Under the pieces are notes generated by a model that did not search any database, had not been told where the DNA came from, and saw only the letters and a list, made by a program, of their open reading frames with translations. A DNA stretch of 9,088 bases from Ignavibacteria bacterium UBA4661 (lineage in GTDB: Bacteria > Bacteroidota > Ignavibacteria > Kapaibacteriales > UBA4661), in contig DHLT01000267.1 of assembly GCA_002405405.1 (NCBI GenBank), positions 5,424 to 14,511 of the forward strand, written 5' to 3'. A program made the position numbers and the translations under genes. The stretch's first letter is position 1. Every line of letters begins with the position of its first letter. Positions 1-6,314 of the stretch are shown here, piece by piece.

Positions 1-13
1 GACGCAGGACATT

Positions 14-742
14 TTATGATAATTCAACAATATGAGCATGTGATCGCGAACGGAGTGCATCGATAGTGCAGTCAAGCATGAATGATGACATCCTTCGCCG
101 GAATGTATGAAGTTCGTCTTTGGTATCAAGCAATGGCTGATACTCTTGCTGTGAAGAGTTATCTTGTTGTGAGTAAGAGAGTTCCTGAGTTGATTCATGT
201 CCATCATCTTTGGGTGAAATTTTTTCTGCTGAGGGTGAATCTTGTTCGAATCTATCTGTCGCAGGTTTCCGCTCATTAGTTGGCGTGTGAGCAGTATAGA
301 ATGTTACCGTATTCCATAAGGGGTCGCGTTCAATTTCAACAAGATAAAGTTCGTCGTAGGGAATAATTTGAAAATCTTCTGCAAAGATATTTTTTCCCAC
401 AAGACCTTTCGTTTTGATTTGCAATCGCTGATAATGCATTCGATGAGCAATTTGTGTGATGTTGATCGTGAGGGCTAACGGAATAACATAGTATTGTACT
501 TCTGCTTCAGGGAGTATATAGACAGCGAAATATGCTGATGCAAGATCAAGAATGAACAAAACACCCAAACAATAGAGTACAAAGGGATCATATCCAAAAT
601 GAATATCTTCGCCCAAACGTACTGCTCGCTCGGCAATATTATCAACAATACGGCGATATACTGATGCTCCATATGCAAGCATGGCATAGGTCAGTGCAAC
701 AAAAAAAGCATGAAAAAGGACAAGACGATCAAAATTACCCAT
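14..742 (-). CDS. Membrane protein with possible bacterial PH-like domain and polar C-terminal tail
   Basis: This is a 242-aa protein that I cannot assign to a named family. It shows three hydrophobic segments at about residues 7-29, 52-77 and 84-100. A beta-rich stretch follows at about 103-152, with a 'KGLVGKN...IIPYDELYLVEIE' pattern reminiscent of the bacterial PH (bPH/DUF304) fold found in small membrane proteins. Residues about 153-215 are polar and rich in Gln, Ser, Asp and Glu, probably disordered, and a short basic/helical end (HTFRRRMSSF) follows. The ATG start at 742 is the first Met and leads straight into the first membrane span. No Shine-Dalgarno sequence is visible upstream. 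The gene is divergent from the kinase-like gene at 1136 and shares a 393-bp intergenic region with it. The open frame and membrane topology are well supported. The PH-like call is a weak fold-level impression, and the function is unknown. Confidence 0.75.
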   Translation of the reverse strand: MGNFDRLVLFHAFFVALTYAMLAYGASVYRRIVDNIAERAVRLGEDIHFGYDPFVLYCLGVLFILDLASAYFAVYILPEAEVQYYVIPLALTINITQIAHRMHYQRLQIKTKGLVGKNIFAEDFQIIPYDELYLVEIERDPLWNTVTFYTAHTPTNERKPATDRFEQDSPSAEKISPKDDGHESTQELSYSQQDNSSQQEYQPLLDTKDELHTFRRRMSSFMLDCTIDALRSRSHAHIVELS

Positions 743-813
743 ATGTATGATTGAGTCAAATGAATGAAATCTGCTAAAAAGAAGTCAGTGAGTGTCAGCC
801 ATAACTTCATTGG

Positions 814-832
814 TGTCGGTTAATGTCCGACA
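814..832. repeat. Inverted repeat TGTCGG-N7-CCGACA
   Basis: Perfect 6-bp arms flank a 7-nt spacer (TTAATGT). The repeat is not followed by a T-run on either strand, so it is unlikely to be a terminator. Its place in a divergent promoter region fits an operator or a small hairpin. Confidence 0.4.
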
Positions 833-863
833 ACAGAATCAGTCAAAGTGCGTACGTTTACAA

Positions 864-895
864 TTGCAATATACAATACCGTTGTTGTATGTTTG
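864..895 (+). promoter_or_regulatory. Candidate Bacteroidota-type promoter (TTG-N21-TAnnTTTG)
   Basis: TATGTTTG at 888-895 matches the TAnnTTTG -7 element known from Bacteroidota, and TTG at 864-866 lies 21 nt upstream as a partial -33 element. If active, it would give a leader of about 230 nt before the ATG at 1136. The element overlaps the inverted repeat at 871-890, so a repressor bound there would occlude it. The match is short and could be chance. Confidence 0.3.
871..890. repeat. Inverted repeat ATACAA-N8-TTGTAT
   Basis: Perfect 6-bp arms are separated by 8 nt. The 20-bp overall span is typical of a dimeric regulator site. It overlaps the candidate promoter element at 888-895. Confidence 0.35.
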
Positions 896-922
896 TGTCA
901 AGCCATTTGTTGCTTGCCACAA
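893..922. repeat. Stem-loop with 11-bp arms (10/11 matched)
   Basis: TTGTGTCAAGC (893-903) and GCTTGCCACAA (912-922) pair at 10 of 11 positions around an 8-nt loop. It begins at the 3' end of the candidate promoter, so an RNA from that promoter could carry it near its 5' end. No T-run follows on either strand, which argues against an intrinsic terminator. Confidence 0.5.
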
Positions 923-1123
923 CGGAGTGCACTTGAATTTACCACATAAATATTAGTATTAAAGCCAGCATTTCTAACCACTCGATTGGCGTGATCAGAA
1001 CGCAAAAACATTGTTTGTATTTATTTTTATGGGACATTACACAGGGTGAGCAATGCTATGTCATGCCATGATCTTTTTACAGCCCGTTTTAGCATTCAGT
1101 GACGACACTTTTTTATCTACTAA

Positions 1124-1128
1124 AAGGA
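1124..1128 (+). promoter_or_regulatory. Ribosome binding site AAGGA
   Basis: AAGGA sits 7 nt before the ATG at 1136 and fixes that start. It is one of only two clear Shine-Dalgarno sequences in the window. Confidence 0.7.
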
Positions 1129-1135
1129 TAACACC

Positions 1136-1927
1136 ATGAATGTATATTTTAATTCCCATGACGAAGAACTCTTGGATGCTGATGCTGGTGATGCAGATGT
1201 GCAAGTAAGTTCGCATAAGCATTTAGGAACTGTCTGGTATGATGGAGATGAGATGCAATTCACTACGCGCTTGCTTCGCAAACAGGAAGAAGAGCGACAT
1301 GATGTAGCGAAAGAGCTACAAGATACGATTGCCCAACTTTTGATTGCTGCTCAGATTCATTTAGATCATGGTCAAAAAGCGAGCCCCGATCCTCATCCTG
1401 CTTTTGCTGACGCACGTAAACTCCTAACGACAGCTATGCAGGAAATTCGTTCAGTAGTAAATCGACTTTACCCACATATTATCGAGCATTATGGTACAAT
1501 GGCTGCATTGCAGTTTATGTGTACAGAGTTTTCCCGAAGCAATAATCTTCCTATTCGTTGTATGTCACGGGGTGCAACGCGGACCCAGATCCGTAAAACA
1601 AGTATTTCCAATAACAATACATCGGAAAGTGTCTATGCGGGAATTATGCTATATCGGGGATTGCAATTAGTGCTAAGGATACTTGAAAAATCCGGCATTG
1701 AGCATTTCGATAATGTGGTAGTTATCTTCATCACACAGCAACGGCAGTTAAATTTACGTGTTGTGATTCACCACTATGTTTCACTTGAACCGACACAAGA
1801 ATTATTTACCGGTCTGCGTTCATATATCCGTGCCACAGGTGGATCCATGCGACTTGCTTTCTTTACCGATCGTGAAATTCATCTTACGATGCATGTACCA
1901 TTAACACTGCAACCTGTAGAAATGTAG
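1136..1927 (+). CDS. Degenerate NarX/LiaS-type histidine kinase (probable pseudokinase)
   Basis: This is a 263-aa protein with no membrane span or signal peptide. Residues about 45-115 follow the HisKA_3 dimerisation pattern: an E-rich helix leads into 'VAKELQDTIAQLL', with 'LYPHIIEHYGTMAAL' at 111-125 matching the usual L-P-x-x-L-E-x-x-G-L-x-x-A-L. In the family the motif reads ELHD. Here it is ELQD, so Gln62 (codon CAA, 1319-1321) replaces the phospho-accepting His. Residues about 168-258 follow the HATPase outline ('YRGLQLVLRIL', 'GLRSYIRATGGSM', closing 'MHVPLTL'). However, the N-box Asn and the D-x-G-x-G motif are not recognisable. The reading frame is intact, so this looks like a maintained regulatory or adaptor protein rather than debris. 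The acidic N-terminus (residues 9-22) has no assigned role. Its strong RBS supports expression. It converges on the large sensor kinase next door. Confidence 0.75.
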   Translation: MNVYFNSHDEELLDADAGDADVQVSSHKHLGTVWYDGDEMQFTTRLLRKQEEERHDVAKELQDTIAQLLIAAQIHLDHGQKASPDPHPAFADARKLLTTAMQEIRSVVNRLYPHIIEHYGTMAALQFMCTEFSRSNNLPIRCMSRGATRTQIRKTSISNNNTSESVYAGIMLYRGLQLVLRILEKSGIEHFDNVVVIFITQQRQLNLRVVIHHYVSLEPTQELFTGLRSYIRATGGSMRLAFFTDREIHLTMHVPLTLQPVEM

Positions 1928-1968
1928 AAAGACAAAACAGCTGTTCTGTTATCGTCAATCATGGGGAA

Positions 1969-4437
1969 TTACGGGGTAATGCGAAGTGCAATTTGATTGG
2001 TTGCTTGGAGCAGAATGGGGAGTTGTCTCTCAGTAATGATTGTTTCAAATTCGCGGAGAGTAGCGATATTTTCTTGTGAAAGTTGGTCGTACGCGAGCAA
2101 TTGACGGATCAACTCTAAACAACGCTCATACTCTTGAAAGAATAAAGCATCAATTAAGTCAAGAATAAGACCGCGAGATTCAGCAGGAAGATGATTAGAC
2201 ATATCCATTAGAGTATGCGCGAGATGTTCTGCTTTAGCAAAAATTGCATGCTCATTAATGTCTTCATGGTCGTTCTTGTTGGCTGTATCATGATTGTGAT
2301 TATTCTTGCTGTACGCAAGTACATCATCAAGACTCGATGACTCATGTTCAACCATATTGTGGTTCAAGTAATGAGGGGTGGATAGTTCGTCAGAATGTGT
2401 ACTTTGATGTGTATCAATTGAGTCCGACATTGACGGAAGAGATGCATCTGGAATAATTGTTGTATATCGTTGAGGTGCAATCGATATTTCGGTACTGGGA
2501 ATATGAAGAGTAAATTCTGCACCGTTGGATGTATCGGTACGATTTTGAGCGGTAATTGTACCACCATGGAGCTCCGTAATTTGTTTGGCAATCGTTAATC
2601 CAATACCAGTTGACGATTCACCACCTGTAGGTCGTGCGGAAAGTTTCTGAAAAGAGAGAAAAAGTCGTTGGAAATCTTCAGGTTTGAATCCGGGTCCTTG
2701 ATCGAGAATGCGACATATAAAGTGATTATCTGAACTGATATTAACGATAACATGTATTTGAGTATTTGTTGGAGAGTATTTCAATGCATTGCTGATGATG
2801 TTTTCCATGACTTGCTTCAGGCGATCATGATCGGCGACTACAAAACAGTGCAGTGGTAGATCGGCAACAATCATTTGCTTTTTCTTGCGTGCAATGAGAG
2901 CAAAGTCTCGAATGGTATCGAGAATCATGGCGCAGACCTCAAATCTTGCCGGATGCAATTCCATATTGCGAGACTCGGCTGCAGTCATGTCAAGCATATC
3001 ACTAATGAACCGTTTCATGCGCTGTACTGACTGTAAAATCGCATCTGTATTGGTCATGAGTGTATTAATATTTGCTTCTCCTTTTCGGAGATATACCTGG
3101 ATCATTTCCGTGCTGAGCTGAATACCTCCTAGAGGATTTTTAAGATCATGAGCAACAATACTCATGAGGCGCATTTTGTAATTATTTGCTTCAGTAAGCT
3201 GATAATTCAACAGAGAAAGTTTTGTGTTGGCTGATTCTAATGCAGCCTTTTGCTCTACAAGGATTTCATTGGTTTTTTTACGCTGATGATTTGCATACAC
3301 CATAAAACCAACTAATACCAATACCATTGCAACGACAGCGATTAAACCATTCCGTAGCGCAGCATCGACTTTCTGTTCTTCTTCAAGAATAGTAATTTTT
3401 GCTTGTTGCAAAGTTGATTGTAAAGATTCGATTTGTCCTACCGTCCGGGCATTGAGTAGAGAGTCATGAAGAATTACTGCTGAATCACGATAGGTATATG
3501 CACGAGCAAAATCTTTTTTACTTCGATATGCTTCTGCAAGGTAATTGTATCCATCCTGAATGCGGTATAAAAATCGTGATGACTTAGCAATCTCCAAGCC
3601 CTTATGATAGTATGCAAGAGCAGAGTCATACTTATCTTGACGCAAGGACAAGAGACCTAAAAAATAATAAGCACGAGTCAAGACAATAACATTCGTTGAA
3701 GCAGTCGGGTGGTTGAGGGCACTATCCGTTAACGTACGTGCCATCCTGAGATTGCCGGCATCGAGTGCAATGATAGCATTGTTGATTAAGTAGAACGGGA
3801 TACCGCCTGCATTATATTGCTTAGAATATATAAATGCACGCTGATTATAAATCATTGCAGAATCACGCATGTTGTTCATCTGCAAAAAAGAGTATGCGAT
3901 ATTCAGATAAGGGGCGACAACGCGAGCGAAATTTTTCGCTTGTGCAAAGTAGTTTGCTGCGCGATTGTAGTATTCAATAGACTTAAGATAATTACCCTGC
4001 TCAAACATAATGATGCCAAGACCATTATAGCTTTCGCCCAGACCAGAATAATCATCATTTGCTTCGAATTTAGCTATAGCATCGGTGTAGTTCTGAATTG
4101 CTTCACCAAAAAAACCACGTCGCTGTGCAGCAAAGCCTATTACGCGTTCTGCTCGTGCTATACCAATTTCCCAGCCGATTGATCGTGCTGCATTGAGTGA
4201 CGCTATAGCATATTTTTTGGTCGTATCATAACTTAAAGTATTGTAGTTCAAAGCGAGGGCAAGCAGAGCACTAATATGGTTTGTATCTTTGGTTGTTGTT
4301 GTTTGAATAACTCTGCGCAAACTGTCATTGGCAGCAGCGCGTAGGTACGATGTAGTCACATTCAACCAAAGGCAGATAAGCAACGCTGTACGCCATAGCC
4401 AAGTAATAGAGAGACTGCATTGAGAATCGTGAAGCAT
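1969..4437 (-). CDS. TPR-containing membrane sensor histidine kinase with C-terminal extension
   Basis: This is an 822-aa protein if it starts at the ATG at 4437, which is preceded by TAGGA 5 nt upstream. A longer frame to 4584 begins with TTG and overlaps the divergent promoter region, so I reject it. In order: a signal-peptide-like hydrophobic segment (about 13-36, ending in AAA); about six TPR units (about 94-327); a coiled coil (about 330-361); one membrane span (about 363-382); a second coiled coil; and HisKA with 'SIVAHDLKNPLGG' (His430). The HATPase follows, with N-box Glu545/Asn550, 'DQGPGF' from Asp579, and G2 'STGIGL' (Gly611, Gly613). All catalytic motifs are present, so it should autophosphorylate. 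The TPRs are predicted periplasmic and the kinase cytoplasmic. After about residue 648 come a polar His/Asn/Asp/Ser linker and a helical domain (about 729-822) that I do not recognise. No receiver domain is present, and the partner regulator is outside the window. Confidence 0.9.
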   Translation of the reverse strand: MLHDSQCSLSITWLWRTALLICLWLNVTTSYLRAAANDSLRRVIQTTTTKDTNHISALLALALNYNTLSYDTTKKYAIASLNAARSIGWEIGIARAERVIGFAAQRRGFFGEAIQNYTDAIAKFEANDDYSGLGESYNGLGIIMFEQGNYLKSIEYYNRAANYFAQAKNFARVVAPYLNIAYSFLQMNNMRDSAMIYNQRAFIYSKQYNAGGIPFYLINNAIIALDAGNLRMARTLTDSALNHPTASTNVIVLTRAYYFLGLLSLRQDKYDSALAYYHKGLEIAKSSRFLYRIQDGYNYLAEAYRSKKDFARAYTYRDSAVILHDSLLNARTVGQIESLQSTLQQAKITILEEEQKVDAALRNGLIAVVAMVLVLVGFMVYANHQRKKTNEILVEQKAALESANTKLSLLNYQLTEANNYKMRLMSIVAHDLKNPLGGIQLSTEMIQVYLRKGEANINTLMTNTDAILQSVQRMKRFISDMLDMTAAESRNMELHPARFEVCAMILDTIRDFALIARKKKQMIVADLPLHCFVVADHDRLKQVMENIISNALKYSPTNTQIHVIVNISSDNHFICRILDQGPGFKPEDFQRLFLSFQKLSARPTGGESSTGIGLTIAKQITELHGGTITAQNRTDTSNGAEFTLHIPSTEISIAPQRYTTIIPDASLPSMSDSIDTHQSTHSDELSTPHYLNHNMVEHESSSLDDVLAYSKNNHNHDTANKNDHEDINEHAIFAKAEHLAHTLMDMSNHLPAESRGLILDLIDALFFQEYERCLELIRQLLAYDQLSQENIATLREFETIITERQLPILLQATNQIALRITP

Positions 4438-4442
4438 GATGA

Positions 4443-4447
4443 TCCTA
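4443..4447 (-). promoter_or_regulatory. Ribosome binding site TAGGA for the sensor kinase
   Basis: On the minus strand TAGGA lies 5 nt before the ATG at 4437. It decides that start over the longer TTG-initiated frame, which would place 49 extra residues ahead of the signal peptide. Confidence 0.6.
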
Positions 4448-4608
4448 CCGCAAAGACACGTATGATAATGAGCAAAACAAGCATACCCAATGTATAGCAG
4501 TGAGAAGCCGAATCTACATATTTTTTTTTGCAACTCAGGCGACACATTTTTAGCGGTGTTCGAGCAGAGAACAATAGATTGCAATATAGGTGTCTTTTTA
4601 TTAGTGTA

Positions 4609-5421
4609 ATGTCTATGATAATCATTGAAAGTCTGCTTCTGTTTTGTCTTGGTTTAGTCTCCGGAGGGGTAAATTCTATTGCAGGTGGCGGTGGCTTATT
4701 ACAATTGCCCGGTCTGCTCTTTATTGCATCACTTGCCGGTAGTCAAGCAGGGGGGGCGGTTGCATTACAGTCATATTTCGGTGCAAATAAAATTGCTTCT
4801 TTTGCAGGGGCTATCATGGCAATGCGTGAATATGGACAACGCGTTGCTTTGCCTAAAGGTATGATTATAGGAGCATGCTGTGCATCTTTTATCGGTGGTG
4901 TTATAGGAACATATACCTTGCTTTTAACTCCAAATGATATTCTTAAACCGATTGTCTTGGTTCTGATGGCTCTAGCACTCGGTGTTGTACTATATCAACG
5001 TTCTTTTGGGCACGCACATATGCCACGTTTACGTGGATGGTTAGAAATTTTTACCGGTGTATGTTTGGGTGGTGCTTTAGGGTTTTATGATGGTTTTTTT
5101 GGACCGGGCACAGGTAGTTTTTTGATTATTTGTTTTGTGCTTTTTTTCGGTTACGAACTTCTGATTGCTACTGCTTGTGCTAAAGCGGTCAACCTTATGA
5201 GTAATGGTGCGTCGGTACTGATGTTTGGTATATCAGGAGCTGTATCGTTACAGATTATTTTAATTTCTGCCGTGCCGCTTGGCTTTGGCAATATTGTGGG
5301 TGCAATGATCGGTTCGCGGTTAGCATTGCGTGGTGGGAATGTATTCATCAGACGGATATTGAGCGGTATGATTACATTAGCGTTTATTTTACTCGCATGG
5401 CGCTGGTATGGTATGGGATAA
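4609..5421 (+). CDS. TSUP-family (TauE/SafE, YfcA-type) membrane transporter
   Basis: This is a 270-aa, strongly hydrophobic protein with roughly eight membrane spans. It carries the two family repeats: 'GLVSGGVNSIAGGGGLLQLP' at about 15-34 and 'GFYDGFFGPGTGSF' at 158-171. The second is nearly diagnostic of the YfcA/UPF0721 branch, as is 'AKAVNLMSNGASVLMF' (191-206). TSUP proteins export or import small anions, mostly sulfur compounds such as sulfite, sulfonates or thiosulfate. The substrate cannot be read from sequence. The start is the first ATG (4609), and ATG 4615 is an alternative. The upstream in-frame extension begins with TTG and is polar, so it is excluded. No clear RBS is seen. The gene is divergent from the sensor kinase (171 bp apart) and 51 bp ahead of the MBL hydrolase, with which it probably forms an operon. 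Confidence 0.9.
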   Translation: MSMIIIESLLLFCLGLVSGGVNSIAGGGGLLQLPGLLFIASLAGSQAGGAVALQSYFGANKIASFAGAIMAMREYGQRVALPKGMIIGACCASFIGGVIGTYTLLLTPNDILKPIVLVLMALALGVVLYQRSFGHAHMPRLRGWLEIFTGVCLGGALGFYDGFFGPGTGSFLIICFVLFFGYELLIATACAKAVNLMSNGASVLMFGISGAVSLQIILISAVPLGFGNIVGAMIGSRLALRGGNVFIRRILSGMITLAFILLAWRWYGMG

Positions 5422-5472
5422 AAGATCGCTGCGTAGAAACCGCATGCATGGCTTTCATTAATTTTTTTAAAT

Positions 5473-6108
5473 ATGACAACGCACATTTTTTCTTTTGAGG
5501 CTGGCCCTGTTGCAACGTTTGGATATATCGCTGCTGACATGGTAACACGACAAGCGGTCGTTATTGATTCACCCCTTGATAGCTTGCATGATATGCTATC
5601 TGTTATTCAGGAAAATTCTTTGCTGGTGCAAGCAATTCTTTTAACACATTCTCATTGGGATCACACAGGTAATGCACATGCGCTCAAGCAAGCAACACAG
5701 GCACCGATTTATTGCCATCCTTTTGATGCCTATCGCCTTGTTGAACCGATGAAGCATACTATGTTTCGATTGCCTTTTATAATTGAACCATCGCCCCTTG
5801 ATCAAGAATTACATCATGGATATAGAATTGCATGTGGCGTATGGAATTTTGATGTTCGCCACACACCCGGGCATACTGAGGGTGGTGTGTGTTTTATTGA
5901 TCACACGCAGAATATTGCTTTTGTGGGGGATACACTTTTTGCTGGAAGTATTGGACGAACTGATTTGCCGGGTGGAAATACACAGCAATTATTAGCGTCT
6001 ATTCATCGGGAGCTCATGCCATTACCCGATACCATGCAGTTTTTTGCCGGACATGGTGATTCTTCCACCATTGGCTATGAACGTGCGCATAATCCCTTCT
6101 TGAGATAA
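5473..6108 (+). CDS. Metallo-beta-lactamase-fold hydrolase, glyoxalase-II-like (YcbL type)
   Basis: This is a 211-aa protein with a complete binuclear metal site: 'THSHWDH' gives His59, His61, Asp63 and His64; His134 is in 'TPGHTEGG'; Asp153 is in 'FVGDTLFAGSIGRTDLPGG'; and His194 is in 'FAGHGDSSTIGYERAHNPFL'. The FAGSIGRTDLPGG and TTIG-x-ER-x-x-NPFL patterns are those of the short glyoxalase II-like group (YcbL). These proteins hydrolyse thioesters such as S-lactoylglutathione or related acyl thiols and lack the C-terminal HAGH domain of full GloB (about 250 aa). No signal peptide is seen, so it is cytosolic. The ATG at 5473 is the first available start and has no visible RBS, but the N-terminal 'FEAGPVATFGYIA' fits the family's first beta strands. 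The physiological thioester is unknown. ETHE1-type persulfide dioxygenase is less likely, because its 'GCGRTDFQ' signature is absent. Confidence 0.92.
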   Translation: MTTHIFSFEAGPVATFGYIAADMVTRQAVVIDSPLDSLHDMLSVIQENSLLVQAILLTHSHWDHTGNAHALKQATQAPIYCHPFDAYRLVEPMKHTMFRLPFIIEPSPLDQELHHGYRIACGVWNFDVRHTPGHTEGGVCFIDHTQNIAFVGDTLFAGSIGRTDLPGGNTQQLLASIHRELMPLPDTMQFFAGHGDSSTIGYERAHNPFLR

Positions 6109-6123
6109 TCCTCTTTGGGATTA
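6106..6123 (+). repeat. Short stem-loop at the stop codon of the MBL gene
   Basis: TAATCC (6106-6111, including the TAA stop) pairs perfectly with GGATTA (6118-6123) around a 6-nt loop. No T-run follows, so it is at best a weak 3'-end structure. Confidence 0.3.
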
Positions 6124-6212
6124 CATCAATCACAGTTGCAGATATACCGCTACCAAATGACAAAATGAACTTCTTGTCATGGAGTCGTCATAACAAACTC
6201 ATTCTGAGGAGT

Positions 6213-6248
6213 GCATTTTTGTTGCACACAAAAGCAACAAGCAAATGC
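6213..6248. repeat. Bulged 13-bp hairpin
   Basis: GCATTT plus TTGTTGC (6213-6225) pairs with GCAACAA (6234-6240) and, after a 2-nt bulge (GC), AAATGC (6243-6248). The loop is 8 nt. It is the longest perfectly paired stem in this gap. There is no U-tract after it on either strand, so it is not a canonical intrinsic terminator. It lies upstream of the candidate promoter at 6285. Confidence 0.5.
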
Positions 6249-6284
6249 AACGAGCACAGTTCTTACGCAGTAGAACAGACAATA

Positions 6285-6292
6285 TAGCTTTG
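6285..6292 (+). promoter_or_regulatory. Candidate TAnnTTTG promoter element upstream of lptE-like gene
   Basis: TAGCTTTG matches the Bacteroidota -7 consensus exactly and lies 22 nt before the GTG at 6315, giving a short leader. No good -33 TTTG is present at the expected distance, so this is only a candidate. Confidence 0.3.
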
Positions 6293-6314
6293 TGATACCT
6301 ATCATCTTTTTTGT

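Larger units (their letters stand above)
743..1135. promoter_or_regulatory. Divergent intergenic region with three inverted repeats
   Basis: This 393-bp gap separates two divergent genes and contains no convincing ORF. It holds three successive inverted repeats: TGTCGG/CCGACA at 814-832, ATACAA/TTGTAT at 871-890, and TTGTGTCAAGC/GCTTGCCACAA at 893-922. A plus-strand TAnnTTTG element lies at 888-895. The rest (about 923-1120) is AT-rich with no recognised motif. Promoters for both flanking genes presumably lie here. No minus-strand TAnnTTTG element was found for the gene at 742. Confidence 0.5.
6109..6314. other. Intergenic region with hairpins, no gene seen
   Basis: This 206-bp gap lies between the MBL hydrolase and the LptE-like gene. 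It has a 7-bp dyad ATGACAA/TTGTCAT at 6157-6180, a stronger bulged hairpin at 6213-6248, and a TAnnTTTG element at 6285-6292. No ORF or RNA gene was recognised. Confidence 0.5.

Noticed and set aside
82..279. Plus-strand ORF inside the membrane-protein gene
   Set aside because: It lies antisense to a better-supported gene, has no domain or RBS, and its composition is that of a shadow frame.
1928..1968. Possible terminator AACAG/CTGTT between the convergent kinase genes
   Set aside because: The stem is only 5 bp and no T-run follows on either strand.
4438..4584. Longer N-terminus for the sensor kinase starting at 4584
   Set aside because: The first codon is TTG, the extra 49 residues are Cys-rich and unlike a domain, and the ATG at 4437 has a TAGGA Shine-Dalgarno sequence and leads directly into a signal peptide.
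4528..4608. N-terminal extension of the TSUP transporter from 4528
   Set aside because: It begins with TTG, is polar and Arg-rich, and precedes the first ATG and first membrane span. It overlaps the divergent intergenic region.
5422..5472. Possible hairpin with GCTGCG/CGCATGC before the T-rich stretch ahead of the MBL gene
   Set aside because: The stem needs a bulge, and the T-run is more than 15 nt away and overlaps the start region of the next gene.
5151..5540. Minus-strand 129-aa ORF across the TSUP/MBL junction
   Set aside because: It is antisense to two genes with strong family motifs and shows no recognisable features of its own.
5473..6108. ETHE1-type persulfide dioxygenase
   Set aside because: The GCGRTDFQ signature is absent. 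FAGSIGRTDLPGG and the TIGYERAHNPFL end point to the glyoxalase-II-like group.
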